DNA of 64,000 bases from Haladaptatus sp. R4 (GCF_001625445.1 NZ_LWHG01000030.1:1-64000), one strand, 5' to 3'; counted from the first letter of the stretch, positions 1 to 8,620 are shown. Made by a program: numbers and translations. The notes: generated by a model from the letters alone, not told the origin.

Positions 1-393
1 GAAAGTAGTTTAGAGAGTGGTATGAGTGCAATGGCTAGTGCCAACCGTTGTTACGGTACTGGTGTTAAATTTCTTGACGTACAAGTGTGTCTGAACAGCA
101 ATGGTAATATTAAGGCTTCTGTTGGGGCATTTGGGTTAGTGGCAGATAGCATTGTCATTAAACCTGGTCAGGCACGCAGAAGTGGTCATGTCACCACTGC
201 AATTCCTGGTCTTCCAGGTGTTGTTCAAGAATTTTCGACCACCTGAATTGTCTAGTGGTCAGGCACAACCGTTAGAAGAGTTCGTGTTCAGGCTACTCTC
301 AAAGGCTGGGACTTTGGCAGAGGATGGTATAAAATAGCCAGTTTGGATAGAGTAATAATTGATTAATCTATAATAAATTTTCTATGGTGCCAA
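1..393. other. T/G-rich stretch without a recognised gene
   Basis: No protein family is recognisable on either strand. A 74-codon open frame (22-246, +) lacks the acidic, GC-biased composition of the real genes here. The exact 11-mer TGGTCAGGCAC occurs twice, at 165-175 and 256-266, so some short repeat structure is present. It may be the edge of an accessory element that begins outside the window. Confidence 0.4.
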
Positions 394-478
394 TTGGTTC
401 TTCCGACCCTTCATCTTCTTCTCATAGTACGCAAACGTGAGTGGACACCACTCGGCAGCCCGCTTCAGTTTTTTAGCC

Positions 479-900
479 ATGACACGCCAATTGACGTTCT
501 CGGATATCACCGACCAGCAAACGCTGACGGAAAGTGCGAATGCAACGACCGACGATACACCGGAGACACCGACTTCCTCGACCGAGCACGACAGCACGCA
601 ACGACTGTCGCCGCCGAATACTTCCCAGAGCTGCCGGTCGAAACCATCGACTGGGAAGTCTCACATCGAGCGCAACGACAAGTAGGTGTGACGAAGTACG
701 ACCCGACAACAGAGGCGATCACGATTTCGTTGACCTGGACGGCCTACGAACACCACGGCCGGGAGCAATTCAGTGCGACTGTCTGCCACGAACTCATTCA
801 CGCATGGCAGTACCACGAGTTGGGCACCACGGATCACAGCGTAACGTTCACCCGCTGGACGGATACTCTCGATACCTCGGGCCACTGTGACTCATTATGA
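479..900 (+). pseudogene. SprT-like zinc metalloprotease gene, frameshifted and truncated
   Basis: The natural start appears to be ATG 479, giving MTRQLTFSDITDQQTLTES in one frame. The rest of the protein continues in another frame from about 575 (FLDRARQHATTVAAEYFPEL onwards). The zinc-protease motif HELIHAWQY, with the HExxH-like core, is encoded at about 789-815. SprT/Spartan-like proteins are DNA-associated metalloproteases, and haloarchaea have small versions that end in a zinc ribbon. Here the C-terminal cysteine ribbon is missing: the frame stops soon after FTRWTDTLDTS. Frameshift plus truncation make a functional product unlikely. The first 18 codons of a second copy sit at 35573-35626 on the other strand, next to a decayed SWIM gene, so the two families travel together. 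Confidence 0.7.
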
Positions 901-943
901 AAGATATTATCTACAAATTTGTCTGATAAATGCGAAAACCAGA

Positions 944-2155
944 CTAACCGAATAGAGGAACGAATTCGAACAACAGGTACGCAGAGACTGTTGAAATCCC
1001 TGGAACAATATTTTGCATGGCAATAACCCGTGCAGTAGTCCACGGTTCATAAAGCGAATTAATATCGGGGTGTTGATTCCTCTCTACTTCACTCGTAGAG
1101 GAATGGTGGTTCTCTTCTGGTTTGGTTTTCTTTATTGTTGGCGTGTCCGCTGAATCTACAGCAAGTGCGCCACCAGTGATTCCCAGTGGACCTTCTTCGA
1201 TCATTGTAGAGCGACGAGTATACTCCTTTACGCGAGTGGCACGGCCCCATCCAAGACCGACAATACTCATCGTAGAAACAATAACGATGCTAGCAGGAAT
1301 CCCGAGTTCTGAAAGGACAGTGATAAGTGTGGAACTCACAAGTGCGACGATCAATGCTGCAAGTAGAGGCATATCAGTGAGTTCACTTCCCATCGTATCG
1401 AGAGTTCGTCGAGCAATGGTAAACGCACCGACTGCAATAGCAGTCCCCGCTATCAAAATACCATAGTTCATTTCAATGGCACCGCTGCCGACGAGTGGAG
1501 CAATTGCGTTCGCCATATTCGATGCCCCTGCTGAGAATGCAGTATAACAGCCAACGATGATAACCAACAAGGTACCAATGAATTCTCGCATAGTTGTATT
1601 TGGACCGAGTGTCGGCCGGGCAATCCCCCCCGAGCGATCAATCTGAAGCAGTGTACCTTTGGTCTGTGTAATCGCAAACCAATCGAGAAGGGTAGGGTAC
1701 CAGTATCGACCAATAATAGCACTCACCCAAAAGGCAATCACCGGAGAGACAAGCCACCATGAAACAATTCGCCCCATCACTCCCACGTTCAGTGCATCAG
1801 TTGCAAGGCCGAGACCAGCAATTGTGCCAACTCCAGTCATTGAGGTCGAGGCAGGGACACCAACAATATTTGAAAGGAACAACGCCAATCCGATAAAAAA
1901 GAGAATTGCAATACTCGCTTCCAGAGTGAAAAATCGACTCGGAACAATTTCACCACCCATTGTATTGATGACATTGCGACCAACTGTCCATCCGCCAATA
2001 AGAGCACAGATACTCATGAGAGATGCAGCACCAACCTTTGAGATCGTTTGGCTACCAACTGCGGGACCGAAAGCAACTCCCGTATTCGAACCACCAACAT
2101 TGAAGCCCACGAAAATTGCGACAGTAAGTCCAATGAGAAAGAGTATCTCTACCAT
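944..2155 (-). CDS. PiT family inorganic phosphate permease
   Basis: This is a 403-residue polytopic membrane protein of the inorganic phosphate transporter (PiT/PHO-4) family, which imports metal-phosphate or phosphate by cation symport. The two signature halves are visible: GFNVGGSNTGVAFGPAVGS near residue 17, and AFSAGASNMANAIAPLVGSG in the second half. These are the internally duplicated GxNDxxN-type motifs with Asp/Asn substitutions common in haloarchaea. A loop of about 60 hydrophilic residues near the C-terminus precedes the last helix. The length suits archaeal PiT proteins. A small possibly exported protein (2192-2452) lies just upstream on the same strand. No PhoU-like partner is visible nearby. 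Confidence 0.9.
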   Translation of the reverse strand: MVEILFLIGLTVAIFVGFNVGGSNTGVAFGPAVGSQTISKVGAASLMSICALIGGWTVGRNVINTMGGEIVPSRFFTLEASIAILFFIGLALFLSNIVGVPASTSMTGVGTIAGLGLATDALNVGVMGRIVSWWLVSPVIAFWVSAIIGRYWYPTLLDWFAITQTKGTLLQIDRSGGIARPTLGPNTTMREFIGTLLVIIVGCYTAFSAGASNMANAIAPLVGSGAIEMNYGILIAGTAIAVGAFTIARRTLDTMGSELTDMPLLAALIVALVSSTLITVLSELGIPASIVIVSTMSIVGLGWGRATRVKEYTRRSTMIEEGPLGITGGALAVDSADTPTIKKTKPEENHHSSTSEVERNQHPDINSLYEPWTTARVIAMQNIVPGISTVSAYLLFEFVPLFG

Positions 2156-2191
2156 AGCTGAACCAAGTGGTATCGTTTGTTAAATCCTTTG

Positions 2192-2452
2192 TCAACGTTT
2201 AGTAGGAATCAACATCATTAGCTCGAGGTCGCTCTGTCGGAGTAACCCGTAATTGTGCGACTGGTGGTTGATGTTCACTTGATCAATGCCCTGGTGTTGA
2301 CTCACGGACGAACTTGCCCATTGAGAAGACGATGCCGCCACGGGTGCGATGCCCACTCCCCCGACCATAATGAGTCCGAGGAGCACCGCTACTGGTTTGA
2401 TGTGCCTTATCCGTTCCCCCTCCCGTAAATGTATCTTTAACATACCATTCAA
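2192..2452 (-). CDS. possible small exported protein
   Basis: This is an 86-codon frame ending 36 bp before the phosphate permease start, on the same strand. Near the N-terminus, basic residues are followed by a hydrophobic run (VAVLLGLIMVGGVGIAP) and VAASS, which is how a Sec signal peptide and cleavage site look. The downstream residues are Ser/Gln/His-rich with no recognised domain. An in-frame ATG at 2443 is an equally good start. It could be a small secreted protein, or the remaining 5' end of a longer exported protein whose body was lost. The evidence is only the signal-like segment and the position. Confidence 0.35.
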   Translation of the reverse strand: MNGMLKIHLREGERIRHIKPVAVLLGLIMVGGVGIAPVAASSSQWASSSVSQHQGIDQVNINHQSHNYGLLRQSDLELMMLIPTKR

Positions 2453-2510
2453 TTATAATAAGAGGAACTGAATGTTTGGGTAAGAAACCAGAACGTAAAA
2501 CTGGAATGTA

Positions 2511-2531
2511 CTGTCGGGTGCCACCCGACAG
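2511..2531. promoter_or_regulatory. perfect 10-bp-arm palindrome in a divergent intergenic region
   Basis: The arms CTGTCGGGTG (2511-2520) and CACCCGACAG (2522-2531) are exact reverse complements around one central base. A further half-site, ATCGGGTGA, follows directly. The palindrome lies between the divergently oriented gene 2192-2452 (-) and the winged-helix gene at 2655 (+). It is more likely a regulator operator than a terminator, because no T-run follows. Confidence 0.55.
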
Positions 2532-2654
2532 ATCGGGTGAACTCTTCTTTGGGTGGTTCAACCAAAACCATCGCTGGAGGAGATCAGTTTCAATCCGACA
2601 GATGTCACTGCCATATCAGCAGTGTCTTCACCCACTACCCACATTTGGTATCCA

Positions 2655-2933
2655 ATGCAACAACGTGTACAAGCTCCCGATGATACAGACGATTCACAAA
2701 CAAAACCACCGACTGACGTGCTGTCCGAACTTCCACCAAGTGCAAAACTAGTCGCAAAGACACTCGAATACAACGACGATGCGCTCACACAGGGTGAACT
2801 CGCCGATAAAACCTTACTCCCAGCACGCACAGTTCGCTACGCACTCACCCAACTCGAAGACCACGATCTTGTCAACTCACGCTTCTCATTTACTGATGCA
2901 CGAAAACGCTGCTATTCTCTTTCCTTCGACTAA
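2655..2933 (+). CDS. winged helix-turn-helix regulator (MarR-like, haloarchaeal type)
   Basis: A 92-residue protein. The start ATG 2655 was chosen because the upstream in-frame extension is low-complexity and non-homologous-looking, whereas MQQRVQAPDDTD begins a typical halophilic acidic tail. Residues 30-90 form a compact winged helix: SAKLVAKTLEYN, LTQGELADKTLLPARTVRYAL as the helix-turn-helix, then LEDHDLVNSRFSFTDARKRCYSL as the wing. Such short MarR-type proteins in haloarchaea are DNA-binding regulators with no effector domain. The perfect palindrome at 2511-2531, about 125 bp upstream, is a candidate autoregulatory site (inference). Confidence 0.75.
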   Translation: MQQRVQAPDDTDDSQTKPPTDVLSELPPSAKLVAKTLEYNDDALTQGELADKTLLPARTVRYALTQLEDHDLVNSRFSFTDARKRCYSLSFD

Positions 2934-3032
2934 TTACGTATAATAACGTAAGAGACGACAGCTCTACACAATCAGTTCGAAATTAAGCTGAAACTATAGA
3001 TGTGCGAAGCCGACAATCGCCAACTGAGGTAC

Positions 3033-3269
3033 CTATTGCCACTTTTCTTTGGGAACCCACCAGATAACCACCCACGGGCTCAATTTCCCACGTTCTAACG
3101 CACTCTGTTCATGTAGCTCTTCGAGCCGCTGGTACACTGGCCGCCGTTCCATCTCGACCGTATCCGCCACTCACCGGGCGGTCACGGCAGGAACCTCGGA
3201 CGCACGAATCACTCGAAGAATATCGTCGTCAGTGATGTCCTCTGTATGCTGGCCGGAAGTATCGCACAT
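3033..3269 (-). pseudogene. winged-helix regulator interrupted by an in-frame TGA
   Basis: Read from ATG 3269 this gives an acidic N-terminus and a helix-turn-helix: DDDILRVIRASEVPAVTAR, then TGA (3171-3173), then VADTVEMERRPVYQRLEELH in the same frame, ending KEKWQ at 3033. Without the stop it would be a 78-residue PadR/MarR-like winged helix typical of haloarchaea. The TGA sits inside the recognition region, where an Arg codon CGA would fit, so a single C-to-T transition explains it. It is probably a recent pseudogene. Stop read-through cannot be excluded, but no halophile mechanism is known to me. Confidence 0.65.
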
Positions 3270-3367
3270 TCTCCCTCTTTCGTCTTTACTGCAGTATGTA
3301 GTACGTGTACCCAAGCCCGAGTTCACTCTCCCAATAGCATTAACCTTCAGCAATGGGACTAGTTACT

Positions 3368-4501
3368 ATGTCACACTTCACTGATGGACAAAAGCAAAAA
3401 CTCCATGCAGCGTTTAACCGGCAACTTGACGTCGGCCTTCATCACGGGGCACAACTAGCGGTCTACATGGACGGGGAACTTGCGATTGATTTTGCTGGTG
3501 GTCTAACTGGTCCCGGTGGCAAACCAACAACGTCAGAAACACCTCACATCGTGTTTTCATGCACGAAGCCATACGTCGGTGTTGGACTGCACCAACTCGT
3601 TGAGCAAGGCAATGCGAATTACGACGATCCAGTCGTTGATCACTGGCCAGAATTCGCGGACGAAGGGAGTCAAAAAGCCGAGATTACTCTCCGACACGTG
3701 TTGAGCCACACCGCTGGAATTCCGTACGGGGAATTCGACGAGCGAGCCGATAAGTGGGGAGACTGGGATGCGGTTGTTCAAGCAATGGAAGACATCGACC
3801 CGATTTTCGATCCTGGTGAACAACCAGCGTATCATACATTCAACTATGGCTGGTTGGTTGGTGAACTCATTCACCGAATCAGCGGGCAACACGTCGATGA
3901 GTATATCGCTCAAAACGTGTTTGAGCCCCTGGATATGAACGATACCAGCCTCGGACTCAACGAGGATGAAGAGGATACTGTCGCTACGCTAACTGGCTTC
4001 GAAGTGCTTGACCGGTGCCGTGACCCGGGAGAAGGGCTAGGGATACCAGCTAGTGAGTCAGCAGAAGCGTTCAATCAGGAGGCCGTTCATCGGGCAGTAA
4101 TCCCAGCTGCAAATGGTATCGGAACAGCACGGGATATGGCACGATTCTACGCTTGTATCGCGAACGGAGGTGAGCTTACTGGAAACCGGATTTTGAGCAC
4201 AGATACTGTAGAAATAGCGACTCAAACCCACGCTGAGACCGAATCCGACGGGACGCTTTCGCGACCAGTTCGCTATGCGCTTGGCTTCTGGACGGGCGGC
4301 TTAGCTAATGATATGTTCGGAACTGTAAGCACCGAACGAATGTTTGGCCACGCCGGACTTGGAAGTATCTTTGGTTGGGGAGATCCAGAACACAGTATCG
4401 GATTTGCTTATGTGACCAATGGCATCCGCGAAGAGTCATACGAGCATGCCGCACGGGTGAATGCGATGTCCGATGCCGTACGATTGCTTAGTCAGCAGTA
4501 A
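3368..4501 (+). CDS. serine hydrolase, class C beta-lactamase-like fold
   Basis: A 377-residue protein from ATG 3368; a start at 3353 would add five residues. It belongs to the beta-lactamase/penicillin-binding-protein-like serine hydrolases (class C, esterase EstB-like). The catalytic SxxK is SCTK with Ser64 and Lys67. A Tyr-x-Asn-type element lies in YHTFNYGWLVGELI, and an HxG-type third motif in GHAGLGSIFGW near the C-terminus. The family includes esterases, D-aminopeptidases and carboxypeptidase-like enzymes, so the substrate cannot be named. No signal peptide is seen, so it is probably cytoplasmic. It stands alone between a broken regulator and a UspA gene. Confidence 0.85.
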   Translation: MSHFTDGQKQKLHAAFNRQLDVGLHHGAQLAVYMDGELAIDFAGGLTGPGGKPTTSETPHIVFSCTKPYVGVGLHQLVEQGNANYDDPVVDHWPEFADEGSQKAEITLRHVLSHTAGIPYGEFDERADKWGDWDAVVQAMEDIDPIFDPGEQPAYHTFNYGWLVGELIHRISGQHVDEYIAQNVFEPLDMNDTSLGLNEDEEDTVATLTGFEVLDRCRDPGEGLGIPASESAEAFNQEAVHRAVIPAANGIGTARDMARFYACIANGGELTGNRILSTDTVEIATQTHAETESDGTLSRPVRYALGFWTGGLANDMFGTVSTERMFGHAGLGSIFGWGDPEHSIGFAYVTNGIREESYEHAARVNAMSDAVRLLSQQ

Positions 4502-4659
4502 GCATCCTTTATCTGTTTCACAGAGCGCTCGTATCTCCTGTGAGAAATTTTCTTGTCGCTCTACTCGATTCTGCTGTCTACGGAGAGACTGTCCACCTCA
4601 TTTCGTTCACCTTTTCCACTAGTGTTGCCACTCTGCAACAAACGCGCCGATAACCGGTG

Positions 4660-4731
4660 GTGAAAGTGACTCGAAAACCCACTCAACCACCGGAAATCCC
4701 GACTTCTGAACGGTGGAAAAATCACTTTCAC
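4660..4731. repeat. inverted repeat upstream of the UspA gene
   Basis: GTGAAAGTGA (4660-4669) is perfectly complementary to TCACTTTCAC (4722-4731). The match extends imperfectly outward as CCGGTG (4654-4659) against TCCGG (4732-4736). CCGGTGGT is additionally mirrored by ACCACCGG at 4686-4693. It lies 47 bp before the UspA start. It could be a structured leader, a regulatory site or the end pair of a tiny mobile element. Confidence 0.45.
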
Positions 4732-4777
4732 TCCGGGGATGGATCACGATTATAGCACTTTCACGTGATAATCGTAT

Positions 4778-5335
4778 ATGGATAAATCACGTGCGAAAGC
4801 TCCTGCCGAAGCATTTGACGACACAGCAGCGATCGATGATCGGGCACGAAATGTATTGGTCCATCTCACTGGTAGCGAGATCGATCAGTGTCTTATTCGT
4901 GAAGCAGGAACGTACGTCACAGGCACGGGTGGCAAGCTCGTACTGGTGAACACAATGGCTCCGAATGAGTTTATGGAGCGACAGCAAGCGCACGCTCAGA
5001 TTGACCATCTTCCAACATACACTATTTGCCAAGCCGAAGAATCATGCCGTCAACACGCCCTCAAGCGTGGGCGACAAGCACTCGTGGCATTTGGCATTGA
5101 CTATACCGCTGTTGGAATGGTTGGCCGAGAAACTGATTCCTTGCTTACCACTGCTCAGCAGTATGATTGTGGCCATCTCTTTCTCGGTGACCAACAGCAG
5201 TCGTTGCTTCGTCGTTTTACGGCTCTGAGTTTCAGTCAAGTGATCACACGCAAGTTTGATGGGCTTGTCACCGTGCTACGGTCTGCCCGTGACGAAGGGA
5301 AGTCTAATAAGCGACGCTGGACGATGCAAGGATGA
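4778..5335 (+). CDS. universal stress protein, single domain, degenerate ATP site
   Basis: A 185-residue UspA-family protein. The opening RNVLVHLTGSEIDQCLIREA matches the first beta strand and helix of the Usp fold. ALVAFGIDYTAVGMVGRE and CGHLFLGDQQQSLLRRFTAL fall where the nucleotide-binding G2xG9xG(S/T) motif should be. The glycines of that motif are largely replaced, so ATP binding is doubtful. A basic C-terminal tail (KSNKRRWTMQG) follows. Usp proteins take part in stress responses and small-molecule signalling; the specific role here is unknown. The gene ends six bases before a decayed SWIM zinc-finger gene. Confidence 0.75.
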   Translation: MDKSRAKAPAEAFDDTAAIDDRARNVLVHLTGSEIDQCLIREAGTYVTGTGGKLVLVNTMAPNEFMERQQAHAQIDHLPTYTICQAEESCRQHALKRGRQALVAFGIDYTAVGMVGRETDSLLTTAQQYDCGHLFLGDQQQSLLRRFTALSFSQVITRKFDGLVTVLRSARDEGKSNKRRWTMQG

Positions 5336-5341
5336 TCCGCT

Positions 5342-5705
5342 TTGTTAGCTGATCGGATTGAGACGGCACAGAAACGCGCACAGGCCGAACAATTTGCCTT
5401 CGACGTGGATGCCCTTGGACTCATCGAAGTCACTAACGAGAGTCACGAGAACCCCACCCACCAGTACACAGTTTCCATCGACGACGTGACCGAGGAATTG
5501 ATAGCCTGTACGTGTCCGAACCACGCTCACCGCAACGCCTTGCAAACACATGGCCGCCGTCGAAACTGCGACGGATGACGGGACGCTTGACGCATTCCCA
5601 TCAGAGGACGACGATGCTGAACCAGACAACTGCGACTGTGACGGCTTCGGTGACTTCCCGTGCTGGCCATGCGTGCGGACGGGTCGCAAAGAACTGCCGG
5701 ACTAA
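5342..5705 (+). pseudogene. SWIM zinc-finger protein gene, copy 1, one-base insertion
   Basis: The start appears to be TTG 5342. The first frame encodes a small SWIM-type protein: ...FDVDALGLIEVTNESHENP, HQYTVSIDDVTEELIACTC, PNHAHRNAL. An extra T near 5540 turns the expected Ala-Cys-Lys-His into ALQTH and shifts the frame, which breaks the SWIM signature CxC-x(n)-CxH. The other frame then continues with HMAAVETATDDGTLDAFP and ends GFGDFPCWPCVRTGRKELPD. SWIM domains bind nucleic acid or protein; free-standing short versions are abundant in haloarchaea. Three more decayed copies are in the window (7813, 24773 and 35651). Confidence 0.75.
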
Positions 5706-5728
5706 CCCCATATCCCTTTTCATTTATA

Positions 5729-5815
5729 TCACGCCAAACAACGCTGTCCAATGGTACCCAGCGAACGCTGACCGAGTGCGTGGAGACGACCGACCGCACA
5801 GACAAACCGACGATT
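5729..5815 (+). repeat. 3' flank repeat of SWIM unit (copy A)
   Basis: The segment CACGCCAAACAACGCTGTCC and about 60 bp after it recur, diverged, at 8069-8160, again just after a SWIM copy. A short version occurs inverted at 35101-35127. The duplicated unit therefore includes the SWIM gene plus roughly 100 bp of 3' flank. Confidence 0.7.
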
Positions 5816-6256
5816 GCGCGCGGTTGGCTTAACCGAGCGCAAGTACAAGCAACCAACGTCGTGGCGAGTCGGATGGGTGTCTCCGGACCCCTGGCTCGAG
5901 AGCGCGTCAACTGGACCTCAGCGCTACCACTGTCCGGGTCTAGGAAACCGGAAGTCCATCGGTTTTTCCTCACCGGCGGGTCTATCTCGAAAAATATGAT
6001 CGACAATCTCGATGCAGGCAGAATCGCCTTTCGCGGGGAGTAGATCGACGTCAATGTACCCGTCGACCTGTTCGGAATGGGAAGGCGGATAGAACTCCCG
6101 TCGTAACGAAGGTGGGTGCGTTCAGCTGAGACGACACTATCGTTGAGGTGCTTGACCACCTCGTCGCAAGGGGTAGATTCCACAACACTACGGCTACCGA
6201 GAGCACAGAAAACAGAGTTGAACAGAAGGGAACGAATCGACTAAACAGATTCCTCC
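5816..6256. other. no confident gene; weak decayed coding signal on minus strand
   Basis: On the minus strand, acidic haloarchaeal-looking peptide stretches occur in two frames: CDEVVKHLNDSVVSAERTH near 6120-6180 and FYPPSHSEQVDGYIDVDLLP near 6020-6090. They suggest a frameshifted remnant. I do not recognise the family. Confidence 0.35.
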
Positions 6257-7660
6257 TCAGGCGAGCGGGATTATTCGTGAGGCAATCAGCGTGGTAATGA
6301 GACCGACGACGCCGACCAAGGTGGTGACCACCGTCCACGTCTTGAGTGTCTCTTTTTGTGTGAGACCACCGATCTCTTTGACGATCCAAAAGCCGCTGTC
6401 GTTATACCATGAAAAGATTGAGGCACCGGCACCAATCGCCATTACGAGGTACGCAGGGTTGACGGAGAGTTGACTGGCGAACGGGGCCATGATTCCGGAC
6501 GTAGTCACGATAGCAACGGTCGCGGATCCCTGAACGACGCGCACTCCGGCGGCGATGATCCACGCCGTCACGAGTAGCCCGAATCCAACGCCCTTGAGTC
6601 CCCCGGCAATGTAATCGCCGGCACCCGCTGCCTGCAACATAACTCCGAAAGCGCCTCCGGCGGCGGTGATCGCGGCGATGTTGCCGCCGCTTTTGAGGGC
6701 GTCTGTCAACTCGTCTGAGAACACCGACTGGCCTATGTCACTGATACGGTAGTACGTGAATGCCGCCGCCATCGCAGCGGCGGTTAGGGCAAAGTTCGGG
6801 TCGCCCACGTATCCCGTCACAGCGGAAGCAAGCGTGTTATCGGAGAATAACGTATCGACGGTAGTGGCCGCGCCCACGAGTCCAACGGCGAGAATGATCG
6901 GCAAAAGTGCCTCGAACAGACCGGGAAGCTGGTCTATCGGTGTCGTGGCCACTTCCTCGATTTCCGTGACCGTCGTCCCCATCGCGTCCCGAAGCGGGAT
7001 ATTCAACCGGCGGTTGATCCAATGACCGTAAGCCAATCCCGACACAAGTGCAGTCGGGAGTCCGACGACCACGCCGATCAGCATCGTGGTCCCGAGATTA
7101 GCTCCGATATTATCGACTGCAAGCAATGGTCCTGGTGTCGGCGGGATAAACCCGTGTGTCACCACCCCACCGGCGGCGAGAACCACTATGTAAAGCGTGT
7201 AATTCCCGCCTGTCCGTGACCGAGCGGACCGCGCGAGGGGCGCAAGCAAGTAAAAGACGTTGTCGAAAAACACAGGAATCGCCATCACGAAACTACTGCC
7301 GAACAGAGAAATCTCGGTTTTTCCATTACTCAGCGTACCGAATGCGCGCACGATGCGGTCGGCCGCACCGCTCTCTGTCATCGCCTTCCCGATGATCGCT
7401 GCCATCAGGATCGGGATTCCAATCCCAGCCATCCCGTCACCGAATCCGGTGGCCGTTTTACTTACCACATCGCCCAACGGGACTTGTGGCGAGACTGTCC
7501 CGACGACGAACGTCGCGATGACGAGTCCGACGAATGCTGGAAGGTCGAGCACGACGAGGAGAAATACGACGGCGATAACACCGACGAGCAATGAGACAAG
7601 CGGACCTTGTCCGCCTAACACTAGAGGGACGTTTACGTGGACCATGCTATCTCGGTTCAA
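6257..7660 (-). CDS. gntP: gluconate permease, GntP family
   Basis: A 467-residue membrane protein with about 12-14 hydrophobic segments, the usual size for GntP-family gluconate:H+ symporters. Family features visible are GFGDGMAGIGIPILMAAIIGKAM in the first third (shown only by its ends, GFGDGMAG and IIGKAM), then FVMAIPVFFDNVFYLLAPLA, TPGPLLAVDNIGANLG and the late NDSGFWIVKEIGGLT. GntP proteins import gluconate or related sugar acids into the cytoplasm. ATG 7645 (MVHVNVPLVLGG) is an alternative start five codons in. No kinase or dehydratase for gluconate lies beside it, so the substrate is by family only. Confidence 0.9.
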   Translation of the reverse strand: MNRDSMVHVNVPLVLGGQGPLVSLLVGVIAVVFLLVVLDLPAFVGLVIATFVVGTVSPQVPLGDVVSKTATGFGDGMAGIGIPILMAAIIGKAMTESGAADRIVRAFGTLSNGKTEISLFGSSFVMAIPVFFDNVFYLLAPLARSARSRTGGNYTLYIVVLAAGGVVTHGFIPPTPGPLLAVDNIGANLGTTMLIGVVVGLPTALVSGLAYGHWINRRLNIPLRDAMGTTVTEIEEVATTPIDQLPGLFEALLPIILAVGLVGAATTVDTLFSDNTLASAVTGYVGDPNFALTAAAMAAAFTYYRISDIGQSVFSDELTDALKSGGNIAAITAAGGAFGVMLQAAGAGDYIAGGLKGVGFGLLVTAWIIAAGVRVVQGSATVAIVTTSGIMAPFASQLSVNPAYLVMAIGAGASIFSWYNDSGFWIVKEIGGLTQKETLKTWTVVTTLVGVVGLITTLIASRIIPLA

Positions 7661-7812
7661 ACCTATCCATTATAAATCCATGGATATTAGTATAAATTTA
7701 TCATTTGGATTGTTTTACGTGAACATTGTCGTTATTGAAGTAACAGAAAACGAAGGGATCCCCTGTGAAAGCGGAGAGGTGGATTACTTACCTGAAGAGG
7801 TGAGTGTGTACA

Positions 7813-8045
7813 ATGTCTCGACTCATCGAAGTCACCAACGAGAGAGTCACGAGAACCACGCAGGCCACCAGTACACCGTCTCCATCGACGACGGGACGCT
7901 TGACGCCTTCCCTTCGGACGACGAGTGGATTAGTGGCCCGTACACTGGCTACGACACGTATGGCGCTGTCGATCACAGATACTGGACGTGTGAGAACTGT
8001 AGCGCGGAAGCCACCCGGAAGGGCGCACTCACTGACTGCTGCTAA
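7813..8045 (+). pseudogene. SWIM zinc-finger gene, copy 2, core deleted
   Basis: MSRLIEVTNE starts at ATG 7813. An AG duplication relative to copy 1 shifts the frame, after which ESHENHAGHQYTVSIDDG continues. The segment that carries the SWIM cysteines and histidine in copy 1 is missing: VSIDDG joins directly to TLDAFPSDDEW. A different tail follows (TGYDTYGAVDHRYWTCENC, then AEATRKGALTDCC), with two CxxC/CC-type cysteine pairs that look like a zinc ribbon. It is either a pseudogene or a remodelled small zinc protein. The 3' flank (8069-8160) matches that of copy 1. Confidence 0.6.
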
Positions 8046-8068
8046 CCTCGTCTACCTTTTTCAGTTCT

Positions 8069-8160
8069 GTCACGCCAAACAAGGTTGTCCGATGGTGCCC
8101 AGCGAACGCTGACTCAGTGTGCCGATACGACCGAGAACGCAAAGACAAGACACCGACGAC
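8069..8160 (+). repeat. 3' flank repeat of SWIM unit (copy B)
   Basis: CACGCCAAACAAGGTTGTCC at 8071 aligns with 5730-5749, and the following GATGGTGCCCAGCGAACGCT aligns with the same flank. Similarity fades after about 90 bp. Confidence 0.7.
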
Positions 8161-8173
8161 TGAGCACGACCTG

Positions 8174-8620
8174 CTAGGCTTCGTCGAGTTCCTCGGCCAA
8201 CCCGACGATGATACCTTCGGGGCCGCGCACGAAGCAGAGGCGGTACACGTCTTCGTACTGGGCGACTTCGCCTACGAGTTCGGCTTCGTGGGAGCGGAGG
8301 CGGTCGAGGACTTCGTCGATGTCGTCAACGGTGAACATGATACGGCGGATTCCCAGGGTGTTCACCGCCGGTTCCTCGGACCCGTCACGGGTGGCCTCGG
8401 GGGTGATGAACTCCGAGAGCTCGACGCGGCTGTGACCATCGGGCGTCCGCATCATGGCGATGTCGCTCTGGACGTTCTCGAGCCCTACGACGCGGCCCGC
8501 CCACTCTCCCTCGACGCGCGTCTCATCCTCCAGCTGCAGGCCGAGCTCCGCGAAAAACTCCTTCGCAGGTTCGAGATCCTCGACCACGATGAGGACGTTG
8601 TCCATTCGCTTGATTGCCAT
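8174..8620 (-). CDS. VOC family (glyoxalase/bleomycin-resistance fold) protein
   Basis: A 148-residue single-chain protein with two beta-alpha-beta-beta-beta modules: MDNVLIVVEDLEPAKEFFAE at the N-terminus, and IRRIMFTVDDIDEVLDRLRS in the second half, ending VYRLCFVRGPEGIIVGLAEE. VOC proteins use a divalent metal for isomerisation, dioxygenation or drug binding. The canonical His/Glu ligand set is only partly apparent (Glu in the last strand), so the activity cannot be given. It is a stand-alone gene after the SWIM-unit repeat. The complementary strand is also open over most of its length, which is a shadow. Confidence 0.85.
   Translation of the reverse strand: MAIKRMDNVLIVVEDLEPAKEFFAELGLQLEDETRVEGEWAGRVVGLENVQSDIAMMRTPDGHSRVELSEFITPEATRDGSEEPAVNTLGIRRIMFTVDDIDEVLDRLRSHEAELVGEVAQYEDVYRLCFVRGPEGIIVGLAEELDEA

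Noticed and set aside
3171-3173. Selenocysteine at the in-frame TGA
   Set aside because: Position is not a redox site, no SECIS-like hairpin noticed, and selenoproteins are not known to me in haloarchaea.
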